A DNA stretch of 42,153 bases from Planctomycetaceae bacterium (lineage in GTDB: Bacteria > Planctomycetota > Planctomycetia > Pirellulales > Thermoguttaceae): NCBI GenBank assembly GCA_021372005.1, contig JAJFVC010000075.1:1-42153 (forward strand), written 5' to 3'. Within the stretch, counting starts at the first letter, position 1. Every line of letters starts with the position of its first letter. Under the pieces are notes generated by a model. It searched no databases. It had not been told where the DNA came from and was given only the letters and a program-made list of their open reading frames with translations. The translations under genes were made by a program, and so were the position numbers. Of the stretch, positions 26,308 to 34,547 are shown in pieces.

Positions 26308-28395
26308 TCAATTCTTGGCCGTTTTGGCGGCTTGTTTGGGCTTCGGCGGCGCCTTGGCCGAGGGTCCCAATGCGAGCACGGCCGGTGCCATCGACATGGT
26401 CGTTTCCTTGCCGATCCGCATGGCGCCGGCCACGATCAGGTAATATCGTACGTCGCCGGGCAGCTTGTTGGGAATTTTGATCTCCAGCTTTGCTTCGTCC
26501 TCGCCGGCCGGGACCACCACCGGACGCATCCGCACCGATTTCGGCGGGTTGCGGAGCATCAATCGGACGGCGCCCTTGGCCGACGGTTTGCGCTCGACCT
26601 TGACGGTCAAAAACGCGATGCGCCCCGCGCCGAACCGAATGAACCCTTCCGGCGGCGTCTGCGGAATCACGCGAAACGGCGCGGCCTTGGTCAGCGTCAG
26701 CGACAACTCTTGGGTCGTCAGCAGGTGGTGGTAGATGAACGCTTGCATGACGTCCTCGGCCGACATCGCCTGGCGGGTCACCTGTCTGCCGTCGATCTGC
26801 GCCGTGCCGCGAATCGTCGGTTTCAATACCGTCAGCGCCGCGTCTTCTGGAGCGGTCATCGACAGCAGCGTTTCGTTGGCGCCTTCGGGAATCGTCGCGG
26901 CGGGAACCGCGAAACCCTTCGGCAGTCCCTCGATGGACAAGTCGATGGGCCCTGAAAAGCCGTCGCGGCGCAACGCCACAACCGACATCGCCACGGTCGA
27001 GCCCTGGCCGACGCTCGGATTGTCGGGCATCACGCGCAACTGAAAATCAGGGTGCGGCGGTGCGATCTGAAGCCGGTAGGCGTAATCACGGCCGCCTTTG
27101 CCCTGAATGTCTGCGACGCGAATATAAAATACGCCCGGCTTTTTGAACGTCCACGACAGCCGCGAGTCGGCCTGATGCGTCAGCTCCGGCATGCTTTCAT
27201 CGTCGTGGTCGTCGTTCTGCGCAAGCTGCCGTCCGTTGGCGTCCAGCAGCGTCACGACCGAATCCAACGGAGAGTCCAGTCGTCGGGCGAAAGTCTCGAT
27301 GACCAGCGACCCGCCGGCTTGGACGTCCAATCGATAGCAGTCGACGTCGCCCGGACGCTGGATGCGGCCGTTGACCGTCACGGGCGGCACGATCGTCTGC
27401 GCCTGGGCGACGGAATCGTTGGGCTCCTTCTCGAACGCTTCCGGCCAATCGCCGGCGGCCAACGGCAGTTCATTGGAGGCGATGCCTCCGGCGGCCGTCT
27501 TCACTTGCATCACAGGTGGCGCGTCGGATGGAATGGCGACGCGCATCTTCTTGTGCGGCAGATTTGCGCCGCTCAGCTCGAGGTGCACCGCCGTGCCGCG
27601 ACGTCCGCCCAGCGGGAAAACGCCGCTCAAAAACGGCAATTCGCCGATGCTCAGTCGATAGACGAAATCTTCTCGGCCGCGATACAAGGCGTCTCGGATT
27701 TCGATCCAATAGTCGCCGTCATGGTCCGGCTTGAAAACCAGCACGGGGTCGGGATGAAATCGAAAGTCGTCGACGCGCTGCACCGTGGCGCCGGCGGCGT
27801 CATAGAGCGTCAGCACGGATTGGAACCAGCCGGGGACGCCGTCCGCCAAAAACGGCTGCAATCGCTGGGCCTCGACCCGGCAGACGATCGTCTGGCCGCG
27901 TCGAGCCGAAAACCGGAACAGATCGCGGTCGGCGGCCATGATTTGGCCGTTGACCACCACCGGCAGCGACGGCAGTTTTTGCGCGGCGGCCCGATCCGAG
28001 TTCGGCTCGACTTCGTTCACCTCGGGCAACGAGCCCACCACGAATCGCGCGCGGTTGGTCGTTCCACTGGGCGCGACCAGCCGCAAGTCGCGCATTCCCG
28101 GCTCGGCGTCCGCGTCGACCGAGACCGTCAGGGTTACGTTGGCGCCCTTGTCCACCTTGACGATGCGACCGGTCACGCCTCGGCCCGAGACGGTTGCGCT
28201 CTGGCAGGCGTCCAAATTGGTTCCGCCGACAAGGACTGAAACGGTGCGACCCTGTGTTCCGCCGGCCGGGTAGATCCACGCGATGTGGCCCGGCAGCCCC
28301 TGCGCCAGCGTTGCCGACGCCAGCAGCTCGAGCCATGCCGACACGACGGCGGCCGTGAAAAGCAACCGGAGGCGCGAGAGGATCGGCCTCGTCAT
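26308..28395 (-). CDS. Exported protein with tandem PPC domains
   Basis: 695 residues. The signal peptide is about 1-31 (LRLLFTAAVVSAWLELLASA). Two similar modules follow, each an Ig/TIG-like part (IYPAGGTQGRTVSVLVGGTN; then VFPLGGRRGTAVHLELSGAN) and a bacterial pre-peptidase C-terminal domain (EVEPNSDRAAAQKLPSLPV; then EKEPNDSVAQAQTIVPPVTV). The C-terminal third is beta-rich without a recognised domain, ending in a Lys/Ala-rich tail. No catalytic domain is visible, so it is probably a cell-surface binding or structural protein. It is the last gene of a four-gene minus-strand operon, 29 nt after DUF1501. Confidence 0.85.
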   Translation of the reverse strand: MTRPILSRLRLLFTAAVVSAWLELLASATLAQGLPGHIAWIYPAGGTQGRTVSVLVGGTNLDACQSATVSGRGVTGRIVKVDKGANVTLTVSVDADAEPGMRDLRLVAPSGTTNRARFVVGSLPEVNEVEPNSDRAAAQKLPSLPVVVNGQIMAADRDLFRFSARRGQTIVCRVEAQRLQPFLADGVPGWFQSVLTLYDAAGATVQRVDDFRFHPDPVLVFKPDHDGDYWIEIRDALYRGREDFVYRLSIGELPFLSGVFPLGGRRGTAVHLELSGANLPHKKMRVAIPSDAPPVMQVKTAAGGIASNELPLAAGDWPEAFEKEPNDSVAQAQTIVPPVTVNGRIQRPGDVDCYRLDVQAGGSLVIETFARRLDSPLDSVVTLLDANGRQLAQNDDHDDESMPELTHQADSRLSWTFKKPGVFYIRVADIQGKGGRDYAYRLQIAPPHPDFQLRVMPDNPSVGQGSTVAMSVVALRRDGFSGPIDLSIEGLPKGFAVPAATIPEGANETLLSMTAPEDAALTVLKPTIRGTAQIDGRQVTRQAMSAEDVMQAFIYHHLLTTQELSLTLTKAAPFRVIPQTPPEGFIRFGAGRIAFLTVKVERKPSAKGAVRLMLRNPPKSVRMRPVVVPAGEDEAKLEIKIPNKLPGDVRYYLIVAGAMRIGKETTMSMAPAVLALGPSAKAPPKPKQAAKTAKN

Positions 28396-28424
28396 TTTTT
28401 TGGAAACCAGGAAAGGCGGCCGCG

Positions 28425-29768
28425 TCACATGATCTCCTTCAACAGACCTTCGGATGGTTGCAGGTTTCCAGAGACCGGGGGCGTCACATAGGCGACGCAG
28501 CCGTGTGGGTGCGGCAACCGGCCGGCTGGATCGATGCCCAACCGTTGGTACATGCTGGCTGAAAGATCCCACGGATCAATGCGTCGCTTGATCACCTTTT
28601 CGCCGCGAGGGTCGGTTTCGCCGACCACCTTGCCGCCTTGGAATCCGCCGCCGGCCACGACCGCTGAAAATGCCTTGCCATAGTGGTGTCGTCCGCCATT
28701 CCAAGGCGGTTGGTTGGCGATCTTAGGCGTGCGGCCGAACTCGCCAAACCACGTGACGATCGTCGTCGAAAGCAGCCCTCGTTGCGCGAGGTCTTCCAGC
28801 AACGCCGAAAATCCCTGGTCCAGCTCGGGCAGCATTTTGGCCATCCGCTCGAAATGCCGAGAATGCGTGTCCCAGCCGGGCCAGTTTACGGTGACGAATG
28901 GCACGCCCTTTTCGACCAACCGCCGGGCCAACAGGCACGACTGGCCGAACGTGGTCCGGCCGTATCGGTCTCGCATTTTGTCCGGCTCGCGGTTCAATTC
29001 GAACGCCTCTTTTGCATCGCCAAGGATCAGTTCGTAGGCCCGTTGCTGATACTGGTCGACCTGCTTCCATTGCGGATCGTCGCCGAGCGATCGGGCCAAG
29101 CCGTCGAAGGCGGCGACCAGATCGCGTCGCTGTTGAATTCGCGCGGCTTGGTTGGCGACGTTCAACCCTCCGATGCTGAAGTTGGACGAATTGGGATTTC
29201 CGCCGGTGGCGAACATTTTGTAGGCGGAACCCAAAAAACCGGCCTCGCTAAAACGTCCGAGCGGCTGCGTCACGGCGATGTACGGCGGCAGCGCGCCGCG
29301 ATACCGGCCCGACTCGCTTCGCTTGAACGCTACGACCGCGCCGACCGACGGATACACGAGATCGGTCGACGGCATCGTGCCGGTTTGCATCATGTAGGCG
29401 CCGATTTCGTGGGCGTTGCTGTTGTGGGTCATGCCGCGCAGCAGCGCGCACTTATCGATCTGTTTGGCCATTTTTGGCAGCATCGGCGAGATCTGGATGC
29501 CGTCCACATTGGTCGGAATGGCTTTGGCGTAGGGGCCGCGATAAGCTGGGCCGGCATTGGGCTTCGGGTCCCAGGTGTCGAGGTGGCAGGGACCGCCGCC
29601 CATCCAGAGTTGGATGACCGATTGGGCCGTGGCGTGGGCCGGCTTGTCCGACGGATTGGGAGCCTTCGCCTTGTCGGCCGGCGGGGCGACCTGCGCTAAG
29701 ACCGTCGTTTGGCCGGCCAGCGATAGGCCCGTTGCACCGATCAGCTTCACGAAATCACGACGATTCAT
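28425..29768 (-). CDS. DUF1501 protein with Tat signal
   Basis: 447 residues. The N-terminus MNRRDFVKLIGATGLSLAGQ is a twin-arginine signal. The DUF1501 fold (sulphatase/phosphatase-like) follows: VIQLWMGGGPCHLDTWDPKP (about 51-70), CALLRGMTHNSNAHEIGAYM, VTVNWPGWDTHSRHFERM and VTWFGEFGRTPKI. The putative metal-site residues His and Asp in PCHLDTWD and Asp-Thr-His in WDTH are present. The family is abundant in planctomycetes and of unknown substrate. The ATG at 29768 is fixed by the RR motif. It follows the DUF1549/DUF1553 gene by 20 nt, the usual partner. Confidence 0.92.
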   Translation of the reverse strand: MNRRDFVKLIGATGLSLAGQTTVLAQVAPPADKAKAPNPSDKPAHATAQSVIQLWMGGGPCHLDTWDPKPNAGPAYRGPYAKAIPTNVDGIQISPMLPKMAKQIDKCALLRGMTHNSNAHEIGAYMMQTGTMPSTDLVYPSVGAVVAFKRSESGRYRGALPPYIAVTQPLGRFSEAGFLGSAYKMFATGGNPNSSNFSIGGLNVANQAARIQQRRDLVAAFDGLARSLGDDPQWKQVDQYQQRAYELILGDAKEAFELNREPDKMRDRYGRTTFGQSCLLARRLVEKGVPFVTVNWPGWDTHSRHFERMAKMLPELDQGFSALLEDLAQRGLLSTTIVTWFGEFGRTPKIANQPPWNGGRHHYGKAFSAVVAGGGFQGGKVVGETDPRGEKVIKRRIDPWDLSASMYQRLGIDPAGRLPHPHGCVAYVTPPVSGNLQPSEGLLKEIM

Positions 29769-29788
29769 CGGACCGGTTCCATGGCGAC

Positions 29789-31714
29789 TCAATGGTTGAA
29801 CAAAAACTCCTTGGTGTTGATCGCGGCCCACATCAAGTCTTGCAACGACCGCTCGCGCGCGTCGGGATTCGCCGCCAAATGCCGCAGGGCTGCGTTTCGC
29901 TCCGCAACGGTGGGACGCCGCGCGAAGGCCAGCAGAAAGATCTCCTCGACGATCCGTTCGTCGCTGGTTTTCGCCGCCGCCCATTGCCGGAATCGCGGGC
30001 TTTTGGCCACTTTCGCTTCCAGGTCGGACGAAGTGATCATGTAGAGCGACTGTCGCATCGACGGCCGGTCGTCGCGGTCGCTTTCGTAGGACGTATCGCG
30101 CGGCGGGCGGCCGAACAACTCCAAAAACGGTGTGCCGACGCTGCCGTCGGCCAGTTGCGTCGCGCGGAATCCGACCGGCCACCGCGAGTACGGCTCGGGA
30201 ATCTGGCTCGAAAATTGGTTCCACACCTGCGTAACCTGGCCGATCGCGTCAGACAATTCTTCGGCGGTCAAACGTCGTAACCGATAGTGTGAAAAGAACG
30301 CCATATCCTCGCAATTCAAGGCGTTGGGCGTCGAGGAGCGTTGATAGGCCGCCGAATTGAGAATCAGCCGGTAGATGTGTTTGGCGTCGAAACGGTGTTC
30401 GAGAAGCTCGCGTTCCAGGTAGGCCAGCAGTTTCGGATTCGACGGCGGATTGGTTGGCCGTAGGTCGTCGGGCTCATGGACGATGCCGCGTCCGAGCAGC
30501 CAGAACCAAATGCGATTGACCAGATTTTTGGCGAACCACGGGTTACGCGGGGAGGTGAGCCACAGGGCGAACTTGACGCGAGGGTCGTCGCCGGGCGACA
30601 GGGAGAGCGGCTTGTCGTCGAGCGGCTTCGGCGCGATCGGCCGTTTTGTTGTCGGATCGCGCAGCGTCTGCGTCGGATCGAGATAAACGATCTCTTCCTT
30701 CCACTCTTTGGTGCTTTTGAATTTGATCTGCGAAAAAATGGCGGCCATGCCGCGATGGTCGTCCAGCGTCCACGATTCGATCGGATGGGCGTGGCAACTG
30801 GCGCAGCCGATTCGCGCGCCCATGAACACCAACGCGGCCGACTCGGCAAACCCCTGGGGATTGCGCTTTTGGGTGGCCCGATAAAAATTGGCCGGCGGAT
30901 CGCGGAAATTGCAGCCGCTCGAAACCAGCAGCTCCCGGGCGAACCGATCCCAAGGCTTGTTCTCCGCAATGCTTTGACGCACCCACGTGTAATAGGCCTG
31001 CACGGCGTTGGGCCAGAGATTCGATGGAAACTCCGACTTCATGCGCAGCAGATCGCCCCATTTGAGCGCCCAAAAATCGGCGAACTCGCTGCGGTCCAGC
31101 AGCCGATCGATCAACTTGCTCCGCTTCTGAGGGTCTCGGTCGTCCAGAAACGCGCGGACCTCGTCGGGCGTGGGCAACGTGCCGATCGCGTCCAAAAATA
31201 CGCGGCGCACGAACTCCTGATCGGTGCAAACCTCCGAGGGCGGAATGCCAAGCTCTTCGAGCTTTTCGAGAACCAATCGGTCGATTGGGTTGTACGACTC
31301 GGCCTTCGGAAAACCGTTCGGAAGCGGCCGCGGCACGACCACGCGCAGCACGTCCGAACGACGCTCGAACGTGGCCACCAGATACGCCTGTCCAAATCCG
31401 ACGGCTCGAAACACCCCGTTCTTTTCTATCGCGACCACCGACCGATCGAGCGAAGCGATCCGAGCCTGGTCGGTCACATTGCGCCGCGAGCCGTGGAAAT
31501 ACTGTGCCGTGACGGTCAGCCGCCCGGTCCGGTCTTTGGCCAGCGTCTGTTTCTTCGGCGCGACCACGACGTTCGCCACCTTCGGTCCCGTCGTCTCGGT
31601 TGTTTTGGCGACAGGCTCCGACTTCGGCCGCGGCTGGACGTCCGCTCCCGCGCCCCGCGATGCGACGACCGCCATCGTGGTCAACAGGGTCAGTGGAAGC
31701 AAAACGGTTCGCAT
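29789..31714 (-). CDS. DUF1549/DUF1553 cytochrome-type surface protein
   Basis: 641 residues. It contains a signal peptide (about 1-24), a Big2-like bacterial Ig domain (about 45-125, VVVAPKKQTLAKDRTGRLTV), DUF1549 (about 143-330) and DUF1553 (about 390-625: NPWFAKNLVNRIWFWLLGRG, LRRLTAEELSDAIGQV). A single haem c motif CASCH sits at Cys304-His308 within DUF1549, so the protein probably binds covalent haem outside the cytoplasm. This is the shorter class without a separate PSCyt1 domain. It lies between the chorismatase-like gene (18 nt) and DUF1501 (20 nt). The ATG at 31714 is preferred to 31732, which adds six residues. Confidence 0.92.
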   Translation of the reverse strand: MRTVLLPLTLLTTMAVVASRGAGADVQPRPKSEPVAKTTETTGPKVANVVVAPKKQTLAKDRTGRLTVTAQYFHGSRRNVTDQARIASLDRSVVAIEKNGVFRAVGFGQAYLVATFERRSDVLRVVVPRPLPNGFPKAESYNPIDRLVLEKLEELGIPPSEVCTDQEFVRRVFLDAIGTLPTPDEVRAFLDDRDPQKRSKLIDRLLDRSEFADFWALKWGDLLRMKSEFPSNLWPNAVQAYYTWVRQSIAENKPWDRFARELLVSSGCNFRDPPANFYRATQKRNPQGFAESAALVFMGARIGCASCHAHPIESWTLDDHRGMAAIFSQIKFKSTKEWKEEIVYLDPTQTLRDPTTKRPIAPKPLDDKPLSLSPGDDPRVKFALWLTSPRNPWFAKNLVNRIWFWLLGRGIVHEPDDLRPTNPPSNPKLLAYLERELLEHRFDAKHIYRLILNSAAYQRSSTPNALNCEDMAFFSHYRLRRLTAEELSDAIGQVTQVWNQFSSQIPEPYSRWPVGFRATQLADGSVGTPFLELFGRPPRDTSYESDRDDRPSMRQSLYMITSSDLEAKVAKSPRFRQWAAAKTSDERIVEEIFLLAFARRPTVAERNAALRHLAANPDARERSLQDLMWAAINTKEFLFNH

Positions 31715-31732
31715 GACCAGGGGCCCATCCAT

Positions 31733-33004
31733 TCAGACTGGAAGGATCATTTTGTTCAAACCACCGCAAGTCGAGGTCGGCGACGACGATTCGCGCCGGG
31801 CAAATGCGATCCCTTCGATTTCGACGAGCAGATCACTGCGACAGATGTCGGCCGTGGCGTAGACGGTCGGCGTTTCGCCCAGACGAGACGCGCACGCCGC
31901 CCGCACGGCCGCATAGTCGGACGGCCGCTTAACGTAGATGCGAACCAAGCCGAGTCCGTCCAACGACGTGCCAAGTCCGGGCAGGCCGTGCCGCGAAAGG
32001 TTTTCTTCGCCGATCAACGCGGCGATGTTGTCCAATGTCTCGTGGGTTTGGGCCACCGGATCGCCCGGGTGGCGAGTTTCCGAGGCGACGATGCTCGCCG
32101 TGCCCGAGATGAAGATCGTCGCATAGTTGCCGCATGACAGCGCCATCGCCCGGGAGAATTTCGGACTGTCGGGGCTGTACCGCCTGGCATAGTCGTAGGC
32201 GGCCGTTTGCCGGGGGTTTTCGAGCGGCACCGCGAAAATGTCGGGCCGATCGGTGGCCAACGCAATCGCGCTGAACATCAGTCCGCGCCCTTGCTCGCCG
32301 ATGCCCGTGCTGGCCGGATACCATGGACTTGAAAGGCCATTGGGCGATCGATGGTTTAGAAAAGAAAGATCGCGGAAGAAATCGGCTCTCGCCCGGTTCA
32401 GCTCGCGGTACCGCTCGACGCCCGCCTCCGCGTCCACGATCCCGCCGAGATACAACCAGGTGCGAATCACCCGCTCAAAGCCCACGTTGGCTTCGTCGAG
32501 CAGCCGTCGGGCTCGGTTGAAAACCTCTTGGGCCGCCGCATACACCGAATCGTCGGACGCCGGAACCACCTGCGCGCAGTGAGCCCATGCGATGCCGTTG
32601 TGCCGGGCAATCACCAGTTGCTCGCCGAGCCGTTCAATTTCGACCTCGCCGCGTCCTTGTCCCACGCCTAGCGCCTCGATGGCCAGCAGTCGTCCGCCGC
32701 ATGGGGCTTGCGCCACGTAGCTGGTTGCGGGCAGCCGGTCGCCGTAAAACGCGCGGATCCATCGACGGCACTCGTCCAGTTGGCGGGGGTCGGCCAAAAA
32801 CACGGCCTGATGCACGATCGAGCCCGAAGCGTGCTGTTGATCGGTCACGGTGGCGATGGTTTGCAGGACGTCGGCGGCCTGCTCTTGCAGCGATCCCTCA
32901 CAACGAGGCACGGCCGCCGCAAACACATGACAGACGTCGTTCAGCTCGACCACGGAGTAGCCGATTTCCTCGTGCGAGGATTTTCGGACCGTGCAGACAG
33001 CCAT
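31733..33004 (-). CDS. Chorismatase (FkbO/Hyg5)-like or RidA-type protein
   Basis: 423 residues with two RidA/YjgF-like folds. The N-terminal one is degenerate (about 55-150, HQAVFLADPRQLDECRRWI). The C-terminal one (about 300-400) contains IFISGTASIVASETRHPGDP (about 308-327) and THETLDNIAALI. In between are YRELNRARADFF and YPASTGIG. This arrangement recalls the chorismatase family (FkbO, Hyg5, XanB2), which hydrolyses chorismate to pyruvate and a dihydroxy- or hydroxybenzoate. A catalytically different RidA-like role cannot be excluded. It has no signal peptide, so it would be cytoplasmic, unlike the exported proteins that follow. It is the first gene of the operon; its stop lies 18 nt before the next start. 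Confidence 0.6.
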   Translation of the reverse strand: MAVCTVRKSSHEEIGYSVVELNDVCHVFAAAVPRCEGSLQEQAADVLQTIATVTDQQHASGSIVHQAVFLADPRQLDECRRWIRAFYGDRLPATSYVAQAPCGGRLLAIEALGVGQGRGEVEIERLGEQLVIARHNGIAWAHCAQVVPASDDSVYAAAQEVFNRARRLLDEANVGFERVIRTWLYLGGIVDAEAGVERYRELNRARADFFRDLSFLNHRSPNGLSSPWYPASTGIGEQGRGLMFSAIALATDRPDIFAVPLENPRQTAAYDYARRYSPDSPKFSRAMALSCGNYATIFISGTASIVASETRHPGDPVAQTHETLDNIAALIGEENLSRHGLPGLGTSLDGLGLVRIYVKRPSDYAAVRAACASRLGETPTVYATADICRSDLLVEIEGIAFARRESSSPTSTCGGLNKMILPV

Positions 33005-33310
33005 TCCGACGCTCCTCCCCAGCGGCCGTGGGCCCAGCGCGGCTTGGCTGTCTAGGAAAGCCAGTTAACCCCAAAGGAGGGATGAACAGGGGGCGACCAT
33101 GTTGTGGTAGGTGAAAACACCATTCTATTAAACCCCACCACAGGGCCAAAGTGTCGCAGTCTCGTTTACCTTGTTAGTCTACTTACGGGCGTCGCCACCG
33201 TAAAACGATTTTTTTCGATCATCAACTTTAACGATTAAGCCGAATTTGAGGAGGCCGCGGATCTCCGTGCGCGATGGGTGGGAAGTCCATACTTTTAGAA
33301 GACCGAAAAA
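33005..33310. other. Divergent intergenic region
   Basis: It separates the chorismatase-like operon (minus) from the ExbB-like operon (plus). A loose inverted repeat with TGTGGT near 33102 and ACCACA near 33140 is visible. The rest is AT-richer than the flanks, but no promoter could be assigned with confidence. Confidence 0.4.
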
Positions 33311-34504
33311 ATGACCAAAACAACCCAAGTCATCCAGTCGATTGCAAAATCGCCATTTTTATGGGGGCTGCTTGGAGCGGCGGGATTCTACGCGCTGATT
33401 TTCGGAGGACCGTTGGATTATCAAGTGGTCCGACTCTACTTCACCCACCACCCGGTGGAATATCTCGAGACCGCGATGTTTGCCGTGGGATTGGCGGTGC
33501 TGGTTCTCAAGGTGTTCGATATCGGCGTGCAGCGAGTCGGGTTGAAGGATTCGCCGTTGAGTTCGGTCGGTCCTTCGCTTCAGCCGATCGAAGCGTGTGA
33601 CACGTTGTTAGCCCGACTGGAGCGGCTCTCAGATCGTCGACAGGGCGAATACTATATCTGTCGGCTGCGGGCTGCATTGGAACACGTTCGCCATCGTGGG
33701 GCGGCGGACCAGTTAGACGACGAGTTGAAATACCTGGCCGACATGGACGTCGCCAAGCTGCATCAGAGCTACGGACTGTTTCGGGTCATCGTTTGGGCGA
33801 TTCCGATCCTCGGCTTCTTGGGCACGGTGATCGGCATCACGATGATGTTGACCGGCGCCGCTCAGATCGCCAACGGCGCCGATCAGTCGTCGATGTTCAA
33901 GATTTTCGAGGGCTTGGGTTTGAAGTTCAACACCACGGCGTTGGCCTTGACGCTTTCGATGGTGTTGATGTTCATTCACTTCTTCGTCGATCGGGCGGAG
34001 AGTTCGTTGTTGGAGCAAGTGGACCTTCGCGTGCAACAAGAGTTGGCCGGTCGTTTTCCGGCGACGGCTTCGATTTTGAGCGATCCTTCTTCGGCGGCCG
34101 TCAGCCGCATGGCCGAGGCGATCCGACAGACGACCGATATGTTGTTGCGGCGTCAGGCCGAACTTTGGCAGGCGTCGGTCGAAGCGGCCGCCCGCCAGTG
34201 GTCCGAGATGATCGGCGACGCCGGCGAGCAGGTCAGGGCGGCGATGTCGGCTGCCACCGGCGAGTTGAGCCGCAGGGCTGAAGTCTTGGAGCAGGCCGTC
34301 TGTGCGGCCGGCGAAGTGGCTCGGCTCGAAGATTCGCTGAATCACAACCTCAGCGCGTTGGCCGGCTCGCAGCATTTCGAACAAACCGTGTTGAGCCTCG
34401 CGGCGGCGGTCAACATGCTCAGCGCGCGACTGGTCGAGTCGCCGCCGTCCGCCTCGTCCGTCCAATTGGAATCGTCGTCGCGACGATCGGCCCACGCCGC
34501 ATGA
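33311..34504 (+). CDS. MotA/TolQ/ExbB-type proton channel protein
   Basis: 397 residues. Four membrane helices are visible: about 15-33, 51-68, 156-180 and 206-226. The last two with the loop between form the MotA_ExbB core (IPILGFLGTVIGITMMLTGA about 164-183, LKFNTTALALTLSMVLMFIH about 214-233 region). Pro and Thr residues line the expected ion path. A cytoplasmic domain of about 85 residues lies between helices 2 and 3. The C-terminal 160 residues are a long soluble helical tail with repeated Ala/Glu/Arg and little similarity to known ExbB. The gene begins a three-gene set with two ExbD-like genes; the next starts 43 nt after the stop. Confidence 0.85.
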   Translation: MTKTTQVIQSIAKSPFLWGLLGAAGFYALIFGGPLDYQVVRLYFTHHPVEYLETAMFAVGLAVLVLKVFDIGVQRVGLKDSPLSSVGPSLQPIEACDTLLARLERLSDRRQGEYYICRLRAALEHVRHRGAADQLDDELKYLADMDVAKLHQSYGLFRVIVWAIPILGFLGTVIGITMMLTGAAQIANGADQSSMFKIFEGLGLKFNTTALALTLSMVLMFIHFFVDRAESSLLEQVDLRVQQELAGRFPATASILSDPSSAAVSRMAEAIRQTTDMLLRRQAELWQASVEAAARQWSEMIGDAGEQVRAAMSAATGELSRRAEVLEQAVCAAGEVARLEDSLNHNLSALAGSQHFEQTVLSLAAAVNMLSARLVESPPSASSVQLESSSRRSAHAA

Positions 34505-34547
34505 TTTTTTGCAACGCTCTGGATCGAAATCCGGGAGCGGTTCTGGC

